Below, in pieces: positions 1 through 6,686 of a DNA stretch of 10,475 nucleotides (its first letter is position 1; each line of letters opens with the position of its first letter). Origin of the DNA: Gammaproteobacteria bacterium. Its GTDB lineage: Bacteria > Gemmatimonadota > Gemmatimonadetes > Longimicrobiales > Gaopeijiaceae. Below the pieces are notes generated by a model that was not told the origin of the DNA, searched no databases, and worked only from the letters and a program-made list of their open reading frames with translations. A program made the translations under genes and the position numbers. The stretch covers positions 1 through 10,475 of the forward strand of contig JAHEKL010000078.1 in assembly GCA_024638345.1 (NCBI GenBank), in the 5' to 3' direction.

Positions 1-615
1 AAAGACCCCTACGGATTGGGCATTCTCCCCCATGTCCTCGTCTTGAGCCACGAAGTCGGCACAATGAGGGTTGCGCGATCCGCCGCCCGGGACCGACCGA
101 TCGACGACCCGCTTGCCCGAGGCCATCACGGTGATCTCCGCCCCCGCGAGCTCGATGCGGTCGCCCGGCTCGACCACTGTGCGGCGGGAATCGGCGTAGA
201 GGGTCGGGTAGATCTCATCCAGGAATGCCATTGCCGCCGCACTCGACTCGACCGTGGGTCCATGATCGATGTAGTGCCGGATAGGAACCCGACCTGCGAG
301 CTCCTCCATGGCTCCGTAGTGGTCCCCGTGCCAGTGTGTGGTGACCAGGTGATCGATCTGGCTGACTCCCGCGTCCGTCATCGCGTCCACGATCCGCCCT
401 GCGTCCCGCGCGGCATTCGCGCCACCGTTCCCGGTATCGATCAGGAGGGACTCACCCTCGGGCGATACGAAGAGCGTCGCTCCACCCCCCTCAACGTCGA
501 TCAGATACACGTCGAGCGTCTGCTGGGCGCTAGCCGATGGGGCAAGCGCCAGGGAGGCGGAGCAGAGGGCCACCCCTGCGAGCGCGGCCAGGGGTGGGCG
601 CGAGCATTCGGGCAT
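1..615 (-). CDS. Exported metallo-beta-lactamase-fold hydrolase, ComEC/Rec2-like (C-terminus outside window)
   Basis: This is a likely periplasmic or secreted metal-dependent hydrolase whose substrate cannot be inferred. Only the first 205 residues are inside the window, and the frame is open to base 1. A signal peptide runs over about residues 1-30 (LAALAGVALCSASLAL, then a likely cut after SASA). The fold then begins with DVYLIDVEGGGATLFV and LLIDTGNGG at 35-65, typical of the ComEC-like branch of the superfamily. The metal-binding HxHxDH motif is present as THWHGDHYG, with H94, H96, D98 and H99. The later histidine ligands of the fold would lie beyond the edge. The ATG at 615 has GGAG ten bases upstream. 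An in-frame ATG at 654 would add MADRRPDSRRINQ and has GAGG about twelve bases upstream, so the start is not settled. The gene is divergent from the cytochrome gene at 877. The family is secure; the role is unknown. Confidence 0.88.
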   Translation of the reverse strand, partial: MPECSRPPLAALAGVALCSASLALAPSASAQQTLDVYLIDVEGGGATLFVSPEGESLLIDTGNGGANAARDAGRIVDAMTDAGVSQIDHLVTTHWHGDHYGAMEELAGRVPIRHYIDHGPTVESSAAAMAFLDEIYPTLYADSRRTVVEPGDRIELAGAEITVMASGKRVVDRSVPGGGSRNPHCADFVAQDEDMGENAQSVGVF

Positions 616-876
616 CTGATTGATTCTCCGAGAGTCTGGACGTCGATCGGCCATGGATACTTCTGTCCTCGGGCAGGGGCAGGGATCACCGCTTCGCTCG
701 GTTATTACTTGAGACCGATCATCCTGCCCGATTGTTGAGCCCGAGAGCGTTGGATCGAGCCTGTCCAGGCCGGCGACACGTTGCTGAGCAGCGGGAAGTG
801 CGATTTGGGACGCTAAGGGTTATTTTAATAGATTGTCGGCACTATCGAAGAGCGTCACCCGGGATTGGAGAGAAAC
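616..876. promoter_or_regulatory. Divergent intergenic region between the MBL-fold gene and the cytochrome/copper gene
   Basis: These 261 bases separate two divergently transcribed genes, so they should hold promoters for both. A short AT-rich patch at 818-834 stands out from the G+C-rich surroundings and is described separately as a candidate promoter for the rightward gene. On the minus strand a TAATAA is present near 705-710, but I find no convincing -35 at the right distance. No convincing operator palindrome or riboswitch-like structure was found by eye. Confidence 0.5.
805..834 (+). promoter_or_regulatory. Candidate sigma70-type promoter for the cytochrome/copper unit
   Basis: TTGGGA at 805-810 (4 of 6 matches to TTGACA) is followed after 18 bases by TAGATT at 829-834 (4 of 6 to TATAAT). 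This sits in the only AT-rich stretch of the intergenic region. Transcription would start near 841, leaving a leader of about 36 bases before the ATG at 877. Neither box is perfect, so this is a suggestion from position and composition. Confidence 0.35.
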
Positions 877-2223
877 ATGGGACAGTCGAGCCACCATTCG
901 ACCGGCATGAACGGATTCTGGACTATCGTTCCCGCCTTGGTCGTCCTCTCGCTTATTGCCTTCCCCGGCGTCGGGGTTTCTCAGGACAGTGCCGACGATC
1001 CGGTGACGTTCGCCGCGGACATCGCTCCGCTGCTCCAGGAGAACTGCCAGGTCTGCCACCGTGAGGGCGGAATCGGGCCGATGTCGTTCCTCAGTTACGA
1101 CGAGGTACGGCCCTGGGCGCCCATCATCCGCGACGTGGTTCGCGCTCGAGAGATGCCCCCGTATCACTACGATACGAACATCGGTATTCAGGAGTTGAAG
1201 GAGGACCGGCGGCTGACGGAGGAGGAGATCGCGACTTTCGTGGCGTGGGCGGACGCGGGCGCACCCCTCGGAGACCTGTCGGAACTGCCAGAGCCCATGG
1301 AGTGGCCGGACCCCACCGACTGGCGCCTGGCCGAGCAGTTCGGCCAGCCGGACCTGGTCGTGCCCGCCAAGCCCTTCTCGGTTCCGGCCGAGGGTCAGGA
1401 TCTTTGGTGGGAGCCGCTGGTGGAGATCCCGCTCGAGAACGATCGGTACATCCGGGCGATCGAGGTGAAACCCTCCGTCGAAGGTCGGAAGGTCGTTCAC
1501 CATGCGAACACGACGCTCTATCTGCCCGAACAGGGCGGTGGGCTGGAGAGTCAGGGCGGACGCTTCACGGAGTACGCCTCCGGAAAGCTGGGTGAGATCC
1601 TTCCCGAGGGCACCGGTCGGCTGCTTCCCGCGAACTCCTTGGTTCGCTGGAGCATCCACTATTACCCGATGGGCGACGCGGTCGAAGACGAGGTGACGGA
1701 GTTGGGATTCTGGCTGTACCCGGAAGGATACGAGCCCGAGCTGGAGCAGACCCTCGGACGCTTCAGCATGGAGGGCGATCTGGACATCGCTCCCCAGGGC
1801 ACTGCGATGGTCCAGGGCTTCCACTCGTGGGATCACCCCGTCCGCATCGACAGCTTCCAGCCCCACGGCCACCTGAGGCTGACCGCCGCTTCGCTCGAGG
1901 TCTTCTATCCCGACACGGGCGAGCGTGAGGTCGTGAGCATGGTCAGCAACTGGCACCCCGGGTGGCAGCTGAGCCACATCTATGAAGACGACGTGGCACC
2001 GCTGATTCCCGTCGGGGCCGTGATGGTCGTCAGCCAGTGGTACGACAACACCTCCGAAAACCCCCATAATCCCGATCCCGACGTCTGGGTCTACAGAGGC
2101 GGTCGCACCACCGACGAGATGTCACACGCGTGGATCGCCGTGACCCATCTCGACCAGCAGGACTACGACCGTCTGGTCGCGGAGAGGGCGGCCAAGGCTT
2201 CTCTGGCCGGGGACGACGGTTAG
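877..2223 (+). CDS. Exported c-type cytochrome fused to a copper type II monooxygenase-like (PHM/DBM-like) domain
   Basis: The 448-residue protein has a signal peptide (hydrophobic stretch about residues 13-32) and then a short haem c domain. That domain has CQVCH at C57-C60-H61 and a possible distal methionine in REMPPY (M93). The remainder resembles copper type II, ascorbate-dependent monooxygenases. VVHHAN gives H208-H209 and SIHYYPMG gives H261 for the first copper site; QPHGHL gives H330 and H332, and TTDEM gives M415, for the second. The order and spacing match the ligand sets known from peptidylglycine alpha-hydroxylating monooxygenase. A likely reaction is hydroxylation of an unknown substrate in the periplasm, with the attached haem feeding electrons in place of ascorbate; this is inference. 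The ATG at 877 is chosen because GGAG lies six bases upstream; a TTG at 865 overlaps that site and is less likely. The next gene follows after 30 bases, suggesting co-transcription. Confidence 0.87.
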   Translation: MGQSSHHSTGMNGFWTIVPALVVLSLIAFPGVGVSQDSADDPVTFAADIAPLLQENCQVCHREGGIGPMSFLSYDEVRPWAPIIRDVVRAREMPPYHYDTNIGIQELKEDRRLTEEEIATFVAWADAGAPLGDLSELPEPMEWPDPTDWRLAEQFGQPDLVVPAKPFSVPAEGQDLWWEPLVEIPLENDRYIRAIEVKPSVEGRKVVHHANTTLYLPEQGGGLESQGGRFTEYASGKLGEILPEGTGRLLPANSLVRWSIHYYPMGDAVEDEVTELGFWLYPEGYEPELEQTLGRFSMEGDLDIAPQGTAMVQGFHSWDHPVRIDSFQPHGHLRLTAASLEVFYPDTGEREVVSMVSNWHPGWQLSHIYEDDVAPLIPVGAVMVVSQWYDNTSENPHNPDPDVWVYRGGRTTDEMSHAWIAVTHLDQQDYDRLVAERAAKASLAGDDG

Positions 2224-2238
2224 GGGAGGCGCGCAGCC

Positions 2239-2244
2239 GGGAGG
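2239..2244 (+). promoter_or_regulatory. Ribosome binding site deciding the GTG start at 2254
   Basis: GGGAGG lies nine bases before the GTG at 2254 but only three before the in-frame GTG at 2248, so the later codon is the better start. Confidence 0.6.
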
Positions 2245-2253
2245 TCCGTGGAG

Positions 2254-3180
2254 GTGAGCCTGCCCACTCCCGCGAGCAGCGGGGTGGCGAGAATCGCGAG
2301 CCGAGTCGCCGTGGTCCTGGCACTCGTGCTGTTCGGTGTGTCCTCGCTCGAAGCACAGCGGCGTTTCCCCGGGGCGCCCGAGGCGCCCGGGGGGAGACCC
2401 GTATCCCCGTTCTTCGAGGGTTGGTACGAGAACCCCGACGGTACCTACACTCTCTCCTTCGGCTACTTCAACCGTAATCAGGACGAACTCCTCGAAATCC
2501 CCATCGGTCCGGACAATCTCATCGAGCCGAGGGAGTTCGACGGCGGCCAGCCCTCGCTGTTTGCACCGCGGCGCCACACCGGTGTCTTCACCGTTACCGT
2601 TCCTGCCGACTTTCGAGCCCAGGACGGACGCGTCGTCTGGACGCTGCGGAATCGGGAGGAGACACACTCCGTGCCCGGGCGCGTAGGTGTGCCCGCGTAC
2701 CAGCTCCACCACTTTCCCATGGCCATGGGCTCGCTGCCGCCCTCTCTCCGACTCACAGAGGACGGGCCGGAGCTGTGGGGGGTCATGAGCCATGCGGGAG
2801 ATGGGCGGAACGCCTCGACCTGGAGCGGCGAGAGCCCGCTCGGAAGCGTGCTCAACCCGCTACAGATCACGGCCTCCGTCGAGGCGCCGATGATCTTGAC
2901 CGTTTGGGTGGCCGACCGGCTGGCCAGCAACGCGGAGCGGGACCCTGTGCCGGGGGGAGTGACCTGGTACACGCACCAGGGCCCCGCGATCGCTCAGTTC
3001 GCGAACGAGGCCCCGCTGCCCCGGGCGTCCGATGGCCTCGCCTCAACGACCGTCGTGTTCACGGAGCCGGGGGAGTATCTGCTCCGGGTGCGTGCGGACA
3101 ACTTCAATCCCGTCGACAGCACACCCGGAGATCAGTGTTGCTGGACGAACGGATACATCGCCGTCACCGTCTCTCCCTGA
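2254..3180 (+). CDS. Exported beta-rich protein of unknown function, partner of the cytochrome/copper protein
   Basis: I do not recognise this family by name. The 308-residue product begins with a signal peptide (ARIASRVAVVLALVLFG, cut near LEAQ at about residue 34). The mature part is rich in short beta-strand-like stretches and aromatic residues. It opens with FFEGWYENPDGTYTLSFGY at about 54-72, followed by a segment like an extracellular beta-sandwich with VFTVTVPADF. A C-terminal immunoglobulin- or PKD-like strand pattern follows (VVFTEPGEYLLRVRADN, about 267-283). Near the end is an adjacent cysteine pair, GDQCCWTNGY, at C295-C296. LHHFPMAMG in the middle carries a histidine pair that could bind metal, but this is not established. 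The gene follows the cytochrome/copper gene by 30 bases with its own ribosome site, so a role as accessory or surface partner is plausible. The GTG at 2248 is an alternative start. That the gene is real is clear; its function is unknown. Confidence 0.8.
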   Translation: MSLPTPASSGVARIASRVAVVLALVLFGVSSLEAQRRFPGAPEAPGGRPVSPFFEGWYENPDGTYTLSFGYFNRNQDELLEIPIGPDNLIEPREFDGGQPSLFAPRRHTGVFTVTVPADFRAQDGRVVWTLRNREETHSVPGRVGVPAYQLHHFPMAMGSLPPSLRLTEDGPELWGVMSHAGDGRNASTWSGESPLGSVLNPLQITASVEAPMILTVWVADRLASNAERDPVPGGVTWYTHQGPAIAQFANEAPLPRASDGLASTTVVFTEPGEYLLRVRADNFNPVDSTPGDQCCWTNGYIAVTVSP

Positions 3181-3199
3181 TTCCCCGCTCGCCGGGGGA
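3181..3199. terminator. Candidate hairpin between convergent genes
   Basis: CCCCG at 3183-3187 pairs with CGGGG at 3193-3197 around a five-base loop, in the 26-base gap between two converging genes. There is no T-tract on either strand, so it may terminate weakly, work with Rho, or be incidental. Confidence 0.28.
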
Positions 3200-3206
3200 C
3201 CCTAGC

Positions 3207-3782
3207 TCAGCGATCGTCCAGGTACTGCCGGGCGCCCGCTTCGTCCAGTAGGGGCACCACCTTGTCGGGATCGACCCGGATCATCAGATAGGTGATGTGG
3301 TCGTCGATTCGCGTGAACTGGTGCCCCGTTCCGGCCGGGATCACCAGCACGTCTCCCGCCTTCAGCTCAACGGTCTGTCCGTTCCGGATCGCCTCGGCGT
3401 TGTGCCCGGGGCCGTTCAAGGTCTGGACCGCCCGGTTCGTCGGGGGTCGGGGGACCGAACCCACTAGATCGGGACCGGTCACGTTGGTACCGCTCCCGCT
3501 GATCACGTAATACACCTCCGTCACCAGGCTGTGCTCGGCGACACCACCCGGCTCCTCCAGCCGACCGCGGTGCGCGATGGCCACCTGCAGATTCGTCTTG
3601 CCGATGTCGAGAGAGCGCACCTGCTGGTCCACCTGCGGAACCTCGAGGAACTCCGCGATCTCTTCGGCGGGGACGTACGTCGACGAGCACATGTTGCAGG
3701 ATGGCGGAAACTCCTGCGCCGAAAGCGCCATGGGCAGCACTCCGAGGGCCACGATCCCGAGCAGGGTCAGTTTATTGCGCAT
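3207..3782 (-). CDS. Exported single-domain cupin protein
   Basis: The 191-residue protein has a signal peptide (LTLLGIVALGVLPMALSAQ, cut near residue 22) and then one cupin domain. Cupin motif 1 is a variant, AEHSLVTEVYYVISGSG, with H84 and E89 as candidate metal ligands and only one histidine where many cupins have HxH. Motif 2 is GDVLVIPAGTGHQF at 143-156 and contributes H154. Close to the mature N-terminus is SCNMC, C29-C32, which could form a disulfide or bind a metal. The domain would act outside the cytoplasm, either as a small metal-dependent enzyme or as a ligand-binding protein; the substrate is not predictable. The start is supported by AGGAG six bases upstream. The gene is convergent with the unit on its left. 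It probably has its own promoter, because a strong -35 lies in the gap behind it. Confidence 0.86.
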   Translation of the reverse strand: MRNKLTLLGIVALGVLPMALSAQEFPPSCNMCSSTYVPAEEIAEFLEVPQVDQQVRSLDIGKTNLQVAIAHRGRLEEPGGVAEHSLVTEVYYVISGSGTNVTGPDLVGSVPRPPTNRAVQTLNGPGHNAEAIRNGQTVELKAGDVLVIPAGTGHQFTRIDDHITYLMIRVDPDKVVPLLDEAGARQYLDDR

Positions 3783-3807
3783 CGAGTTCTCCTGGTGAAG
3801 TGGGAAG

Positions 3808-3822
3808 GGGCCCGTTCGGCCC
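3808..3822 (-). other. Small GC hairpin in the predicted cupin leader
   Basis: GGGCC and GGCCC form a five-base-pair stem around a five-base loop, at about the predicted transcription start of the cupin gene. It could stabilise the leader or be a binding site. No known regulatory RNA is recognised. Confidence 0.25.
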
Positions 3823-3829
3823 GGTCGTC

Positions 3830-3859
3830 ATTCTGTGGATTCCTCGAGGCTCCTGTCAA
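3830..3859 (-). promoter_or_regulatory. Candidate sigma70-type promoter for the cupin gene
   Basis: On the minus strand a perfect TTGACA (3854-3859) is followed after 18 bases by CAGAAT (3830-3835, 4 of 6 to TATAAT). Transcription would start near 3823, about 40 bases before the ATG at 3782. The box lies after the end of the ankyrin gene, so the cupin gene is probably expressed on its own. Confidence 0.5.
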
Positions 3860-3875
3860 AATGCGCCGCGGCCGC

Positions 3876-3893
3876 CAGGCGCCTTTCCGCCTG
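3876..3893 (-). terminator. Candidate terminator hairpin downstream of the ankyrin gene
   Basis: CAGGCG and CGCCTG form a six-base-pair stem with a six-base loop, about 30 bases past the ankyrin stop codon. On the minus strand no T-run follows directly; a short TTTT comes about 15 bases later. It could mark the end of the four-gene operon, perhaps with Rho help. Confidence 0.35.
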
Positions 3894-3924
3894 ACGGAGT
3901 CAGCGTCGCTTCTCTGTCGGAGAC

Positions 3925-5277
3925 CTAGGGCTGGCTGAGCGAGGCGAGATACTGCTGGATCGAGGGGAATCCGGCCCGATCCGCTGCCGTGCGACCTTCT
4001 AGATCGGTCGCGTTCACGTCGACACCCAGCTCGACCGCGATCCGCACCGCTTCGAGCGCGCGGGCCTCCAGGTCGCTCGGGTCGTCCCCGATGAAGGCAC
4101 GAAGCCTTCGTGCCCCCCCCATCCCGACTGCAGCCATGAGCGTGGTCGTCGCCTCGAGCGTGTCCGCCGCGCCGAAGCTACCCGCCCCGGCCGTATAGCT
4201 GGACTCGTGCACGAAATGCGGGTCGGCACCGTGATCGGCGAGGAGTCGCATGATCTCCGGCTCGCTGAATCGCGCTGCGAGCCAAAACGGTGTGGCGCCG
4301 ACCAGGGATTGATGGAAGTGCCAGTCCCTCGAGGCCCGTCGAGTCGGAGTCCACGTTTCTAGCCTCGGGTTCGGGTCGGCCCCATGCTCGAGCAGGGTCC
4401 GGGCCAGTTCCGTGTCTCGACGCATCACGGCCAGATGCAGGGCGGAGAAGCCGGCCCCGTCCAGGCTGGGATCGGCGCCTTCCTCCAGCAAGTATTCCAC
4501 CAGCTCGTGGAAGCCCGAGTGCGCGGCCAGCACGGTCGGGGTCACCCCCCAAGCATCCGCGGCGTCCAGATCGGCTCCCGCTTCCACCAGGATCCTGGCG
4601 GATGCCAGGTCACCCACCCGAGCAGCGAAGAGGAGCGCGGTATTCCCACCGTGCGGCACGGCTTTCTGGTTGGCGGGATTGCTGTGCGGGGGAACGGCCA
4701 TGACCTGCGTCCAGGACTCGGAGCGCGCATGGACGTCCGCGCCATGCTCGGTGAGGACACGCACGGCCTCAGGGTGCTGCTGGGCGGCTGCCCACATCAA
4801 CGCCGTTTGGCCCCGGGTTCCGCGAACGTCGGGATCTCCACCGGCCTCGAGAAGGAGTTCGAGCACGCTCGGGTCGCCCGTACGTGCCGCCGTCATCACC
4901 GGGGTCTCTCCGGACATGAGCGCCGCGTTCGGCCCCGCCCCTGCCTCGAGCAGGAGGCGGGTCATCTCCGCGCTTCGGTTCAGTGCCGCTTCGAAGAGAG
5001 GGGTCGCGCCCAGATCGTTCGCGACGTCCACATCGGCGCCGGCGTCGACCAACAGCTCGGCGATCTCGGTTTCGTCCCAGTAAGCCGCCCAGTGCAGCGC
5101 CGTCGCGCCGTCGACGGCGGACCCGTTCGGGTCGGCTCCCTCGGCGAGGAGCGCGCGCAGCCCGACCCAATCCCGCTCCTTGGCGGCCTCCACGAATGGT
5201 GGAAGGATCGCCTGGCCCGCAGCGGTCTGCGCCACGACCAGACAGAGCGGGATCAGAATGCTCAGCCGTCGACTCAT
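3925..5277 (-). CDS. Exported ankyrin-repeat protein
   Basis: The 450-residue protein starts with a signal peptide (MSRRLSILIPLCLVVAQTAAG). Ankyrin repeats run from about residue 28 to the end, with recurring TALHWAA, ATPLFEAA, QTALMWAA, NTALLFAA and SALHLAV cores and GADP/GADV turns. Roughly ten repeats are visible, the last ending in EGRTAADRAG. Ankyrin repeats bind other proteins; no catalytic domain is seen. Three repeats are interrupted by longer inserts at about 184-210, 303-326 and 355-376. All three begin with a similar GAD-x-[HN]-xxx-E-[ST] sequence. The ATG at 5277 is chosen because GGAG lies nine bases upstream; the in-frame ATG at 5292 overlaps that site and has none of its own. 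The gene starts 30 bases after the DUF1552 stop, so it is probably the last gene of that operon and may scaffold its products. A run of eight G (coding strand) occurs at 4113-4120. Confidence 0.88.
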   Translation of the reverse strand: MSRRLSILIPLCLVVAQTAAGQAILPPFVEAAKERDWVGLRALLAEGADPNGSAVDGATALHWAAYWDETEIAELLVDAGADVDVANDLGATPLFEAALNRSAEMTRLLLEAGAGPNAALMSGETPVMTAARTGDPSVLELLLEAGGDPDVRGTRGQTALMWAAAQQHPEAVRVLTEHGADVHARSESWTQVMAVPPHSNPANQKAVPHGGNTALLFAARVGDLASARILVEAGADLDAADAWGVTPTVLAAHSGFHELVEYLLEEGADPSLDGAGFSALHLAVMRRDTELARTLLEHGADPNPRLETWTPTRRASRDWHFHQSLVGATPFWLAARFSEPEIMRLLADHGADPHFVHESSYTAGAGSFGAADTLEATTTLMAAVGMGGARRLRAFIGDDPSDLEARALEAVRIAVELGVDVNATDLEGRTAADRAGFPSIQQYLASLSQP

Positions 5278-5284
5278 GCGCGTT

Positions 5285-5290
5285 CTCTCC
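5285..5290 (-). promoter_or_regulatory. Ribosome binding site deciding the ankyrin start at 5277
   Basis: GGAGAG lies inside the upstream candidate start codon region; its GGAG is nine bases before the ATG at 5277. It argues against the in-frame ATG at 5292. Confidence 0.55.
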
Positions 5291-5307
5291 ATCGACTCGG
5301 GCAGCCC

Positions 5308-6651
5308 TCAGATCCCGGACAAGGTGTCCAACGGCAGGGCGCCGGTGCTCGCCCCGATCCTGTCGACCGGCACGTCCATCTTGTCCATGAGTGTCACCAA
5401 CAGGTTGGCCATTCCCGGCTGGTCCGAGTAGCTCAGGTGTCGTCCGGTGCGAAGCCGCCCGGCTCCCCCGCCCATGACCAGGAGAGGCAGGTTGTCTCCG
5501 GAGTGACGCGTGCTGTTCGAGATCCCGGATCCGTAGAGGATGGTCATGTTGTCGAGCAGAGAGCCGTCGCCGTCCGGCGTCTCCCTGAGCTTGGTCAGAT
5601 ACCGCGAGAACAGCTCCGTGTGATACCGGTTGATCTGCGACATCCGGGCCACGAGGTCCGGCTGGTCGTTGTGGTGCGACAGCGGATGGTGCGCATCCGG
5701 GACGCCGATCTGCGGGTACGGCCGGGCGCTCTGCTCCTTGCCCAGCATGAACGTGATGACCCGTGTGAGGTCAGTCTGGAGCGCCAGAAGCTGCAAGTCG
5801 AGCATCAGGTCGAGGTGATCCTCGAAGTCGGCCGGCGCGCCCTCGGGTTGTGCCAGAGGTGGCAGCTCCACGTCGATCTGCTTCTCGGCCATCTCGATGC
5901 GCCGCTCGACGTCGCGAATCGCCTCGGTGTACTGCTCGACCTTGATCTTGTCCTGCGCGCCGATCTCGCGCGCCAGGTAGCCGATCTTGTCGGTGACCGA
6001 GTCCAGAATACTCTTTTGCTGACGGAGTCGGGCCTCGCGAGCGGCCCGCTCGGTGGAGCCCGCGTCGCCGAACAGACGCTCGAACACGGCTCGCGGGTTG
6101 TATTCGGTCGGGAGCGGCTGGGTGGGTCCCCGCCACGAGAGCGTGTGCGTATACACACAGCTCAGATTGCTGCTACAGGCGCCCGCGTTCGCCGAAGCGT
6201 CCATGGACAGCTCGAGGGAGGCGACCTGAGTCTGACGGCCGAACTCGCGCGCCAGAAGCTGATCCATCGACACGTCCGCGACGATCTCGGTCTCCGTGCG
6301 TCCACCCTGGGGAATCCCGGTCAGGAACGATCCGGAGGCCCCGGCGTGGATCTGCACCCACGTCGCGCGTATCCCAGAGAGGACCAGCATCTGATCTCGG
6401 AAGGGCGCCAGCGGCTCCATGACGGGAGACAGCTCGAAGTCGGTCCCTTCTCCCTTGGGCGACCAGTATTGCATGGCCATCCCATTGGGTACGTAGAACG
6501 TCTGGAACCGGTGAATCCGCTCCTGCGCCTGCTGACCGCGCAGACCGAACGCCGGAATCATCGCATCGAGAAGAGGCAGCGCGAGCGTCGCCCCCAACCC
6601 CTTGAGAACGGTTCTCCGGGGTAGCGATTTCCCGGTCAGAATGGTCGTCAT
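5308..6651 (-). CDS. DUF1552 (HXXSHH-motif) exported protein, Tat-type signal
   Basis: The 447-residue protein belongs to the DUF1552 family, whose biochemical role is not established. It opens with a twin-arginine signal (LPRRTVLKGLG, R12-R13, followed by ATLALPLLDA), so export of a folded, possibly cofactor-bearing protein by Tat is likely. The family signature is the histidine motif HHPLSHH at 321-327. Other family-like stretches are FYVPNGMAMQYW (52-63), LVLSGI (89-94), ILYGSGISNSTRHSGDNLP (371-389) and GRHLSYSD (403-410). A charged, probably helical segment (about 203-262) lies in the middle. The start at 6651 has GGGGAGG six bases upstream. The frame stays open to 6759, but that extension would run into the preceding gene and separate the Tat signal from the N-terminus. 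The gene lies 35 bases after the DUF1592-type cytochrome, its frequent neighbour in other genomes, and the two probably act together. Confidence 0.92.
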   Translation of the reverse strand: MTTILTGKSLPRRTVLKGLGATLALPLLDAMIPAFGLRGQQAQERIHRFQTFYVPNGMAMQYWSPKGEGTDFELSPVMEPLAPFRDQMLVLSGIRATWVQIHAGASGSFLTGIPQGGRTETEIVADVSMDQLLAREFGRQTQVASLELSMDASANAGACSSNLSCVYTHTLSWRGPTQPLPTEYNPRAVFERLFGDAGSTERAAREARLRQQKSILDSVTDKIGYLAREIGAQDKIKVEQYTEAIRDVERRIEMAEKQIDVELPPLAQPEGAPADFEDHLDLMLDLQLLALQTDLTRVITFMLGKEQSARPYPQIGVPDAHHPLSHHNDQPDLVARMSQINRYHTELFSRYLTKLRETPDGDGSLLDNMTILYGSGISNSTRHSGDNLPLLVMGGGAGRLRTGRHLSYSDQPGMANLLVTLMDKMDVPVDRIGASTGALPLDTLSGI

Positions 6652-6657
6652 GTGGAG

Positions 6658-6664
6658 CCTCCCC
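6658..6664 (-). promoter_or_regulatory. Ribosome binding site deciding the DUF1552 start at 6651
   Basis: GGGGAGG ends six bases before the ATG at 6651. It supports this codon, directly before the twin-arginine signal, over upstream in-frame starts. Confidence 0.65.
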
Positions 6665-6686
6665 ATTCGAGTCTTTCGTACGACTT

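Noticed and set aside
689..703. Small hairpin ACCG/CGGT in the divergent intergenic region
   Set aside because: The stem is only four base pairs, with no T-run or known operator pattern; likely chance in G+C-rich DNA.
16..738. A 240-codon open frame on the plus strand
   Set aside because: The opposite strand encodes a metallo-beta-lactamase-fold protein with an intact HWHGDH motif, so this frame is a shadow.
820..2067. A 415-codon open frame on the minus strand
   Set aside because: It is antisense to the cytochrome/copper fusion, which has clear haem and copper motifs; the antisense product shows no signal, domain or ribosome site.
4384..6624. A 746-codon open frame on the plus strand
   Set aside because: It lies opposite the ankyrin and DUF1552 genes, has low-complexity R/G/H-rich sequence with no domain, and is a by-product of high G+C on the opposite strand.
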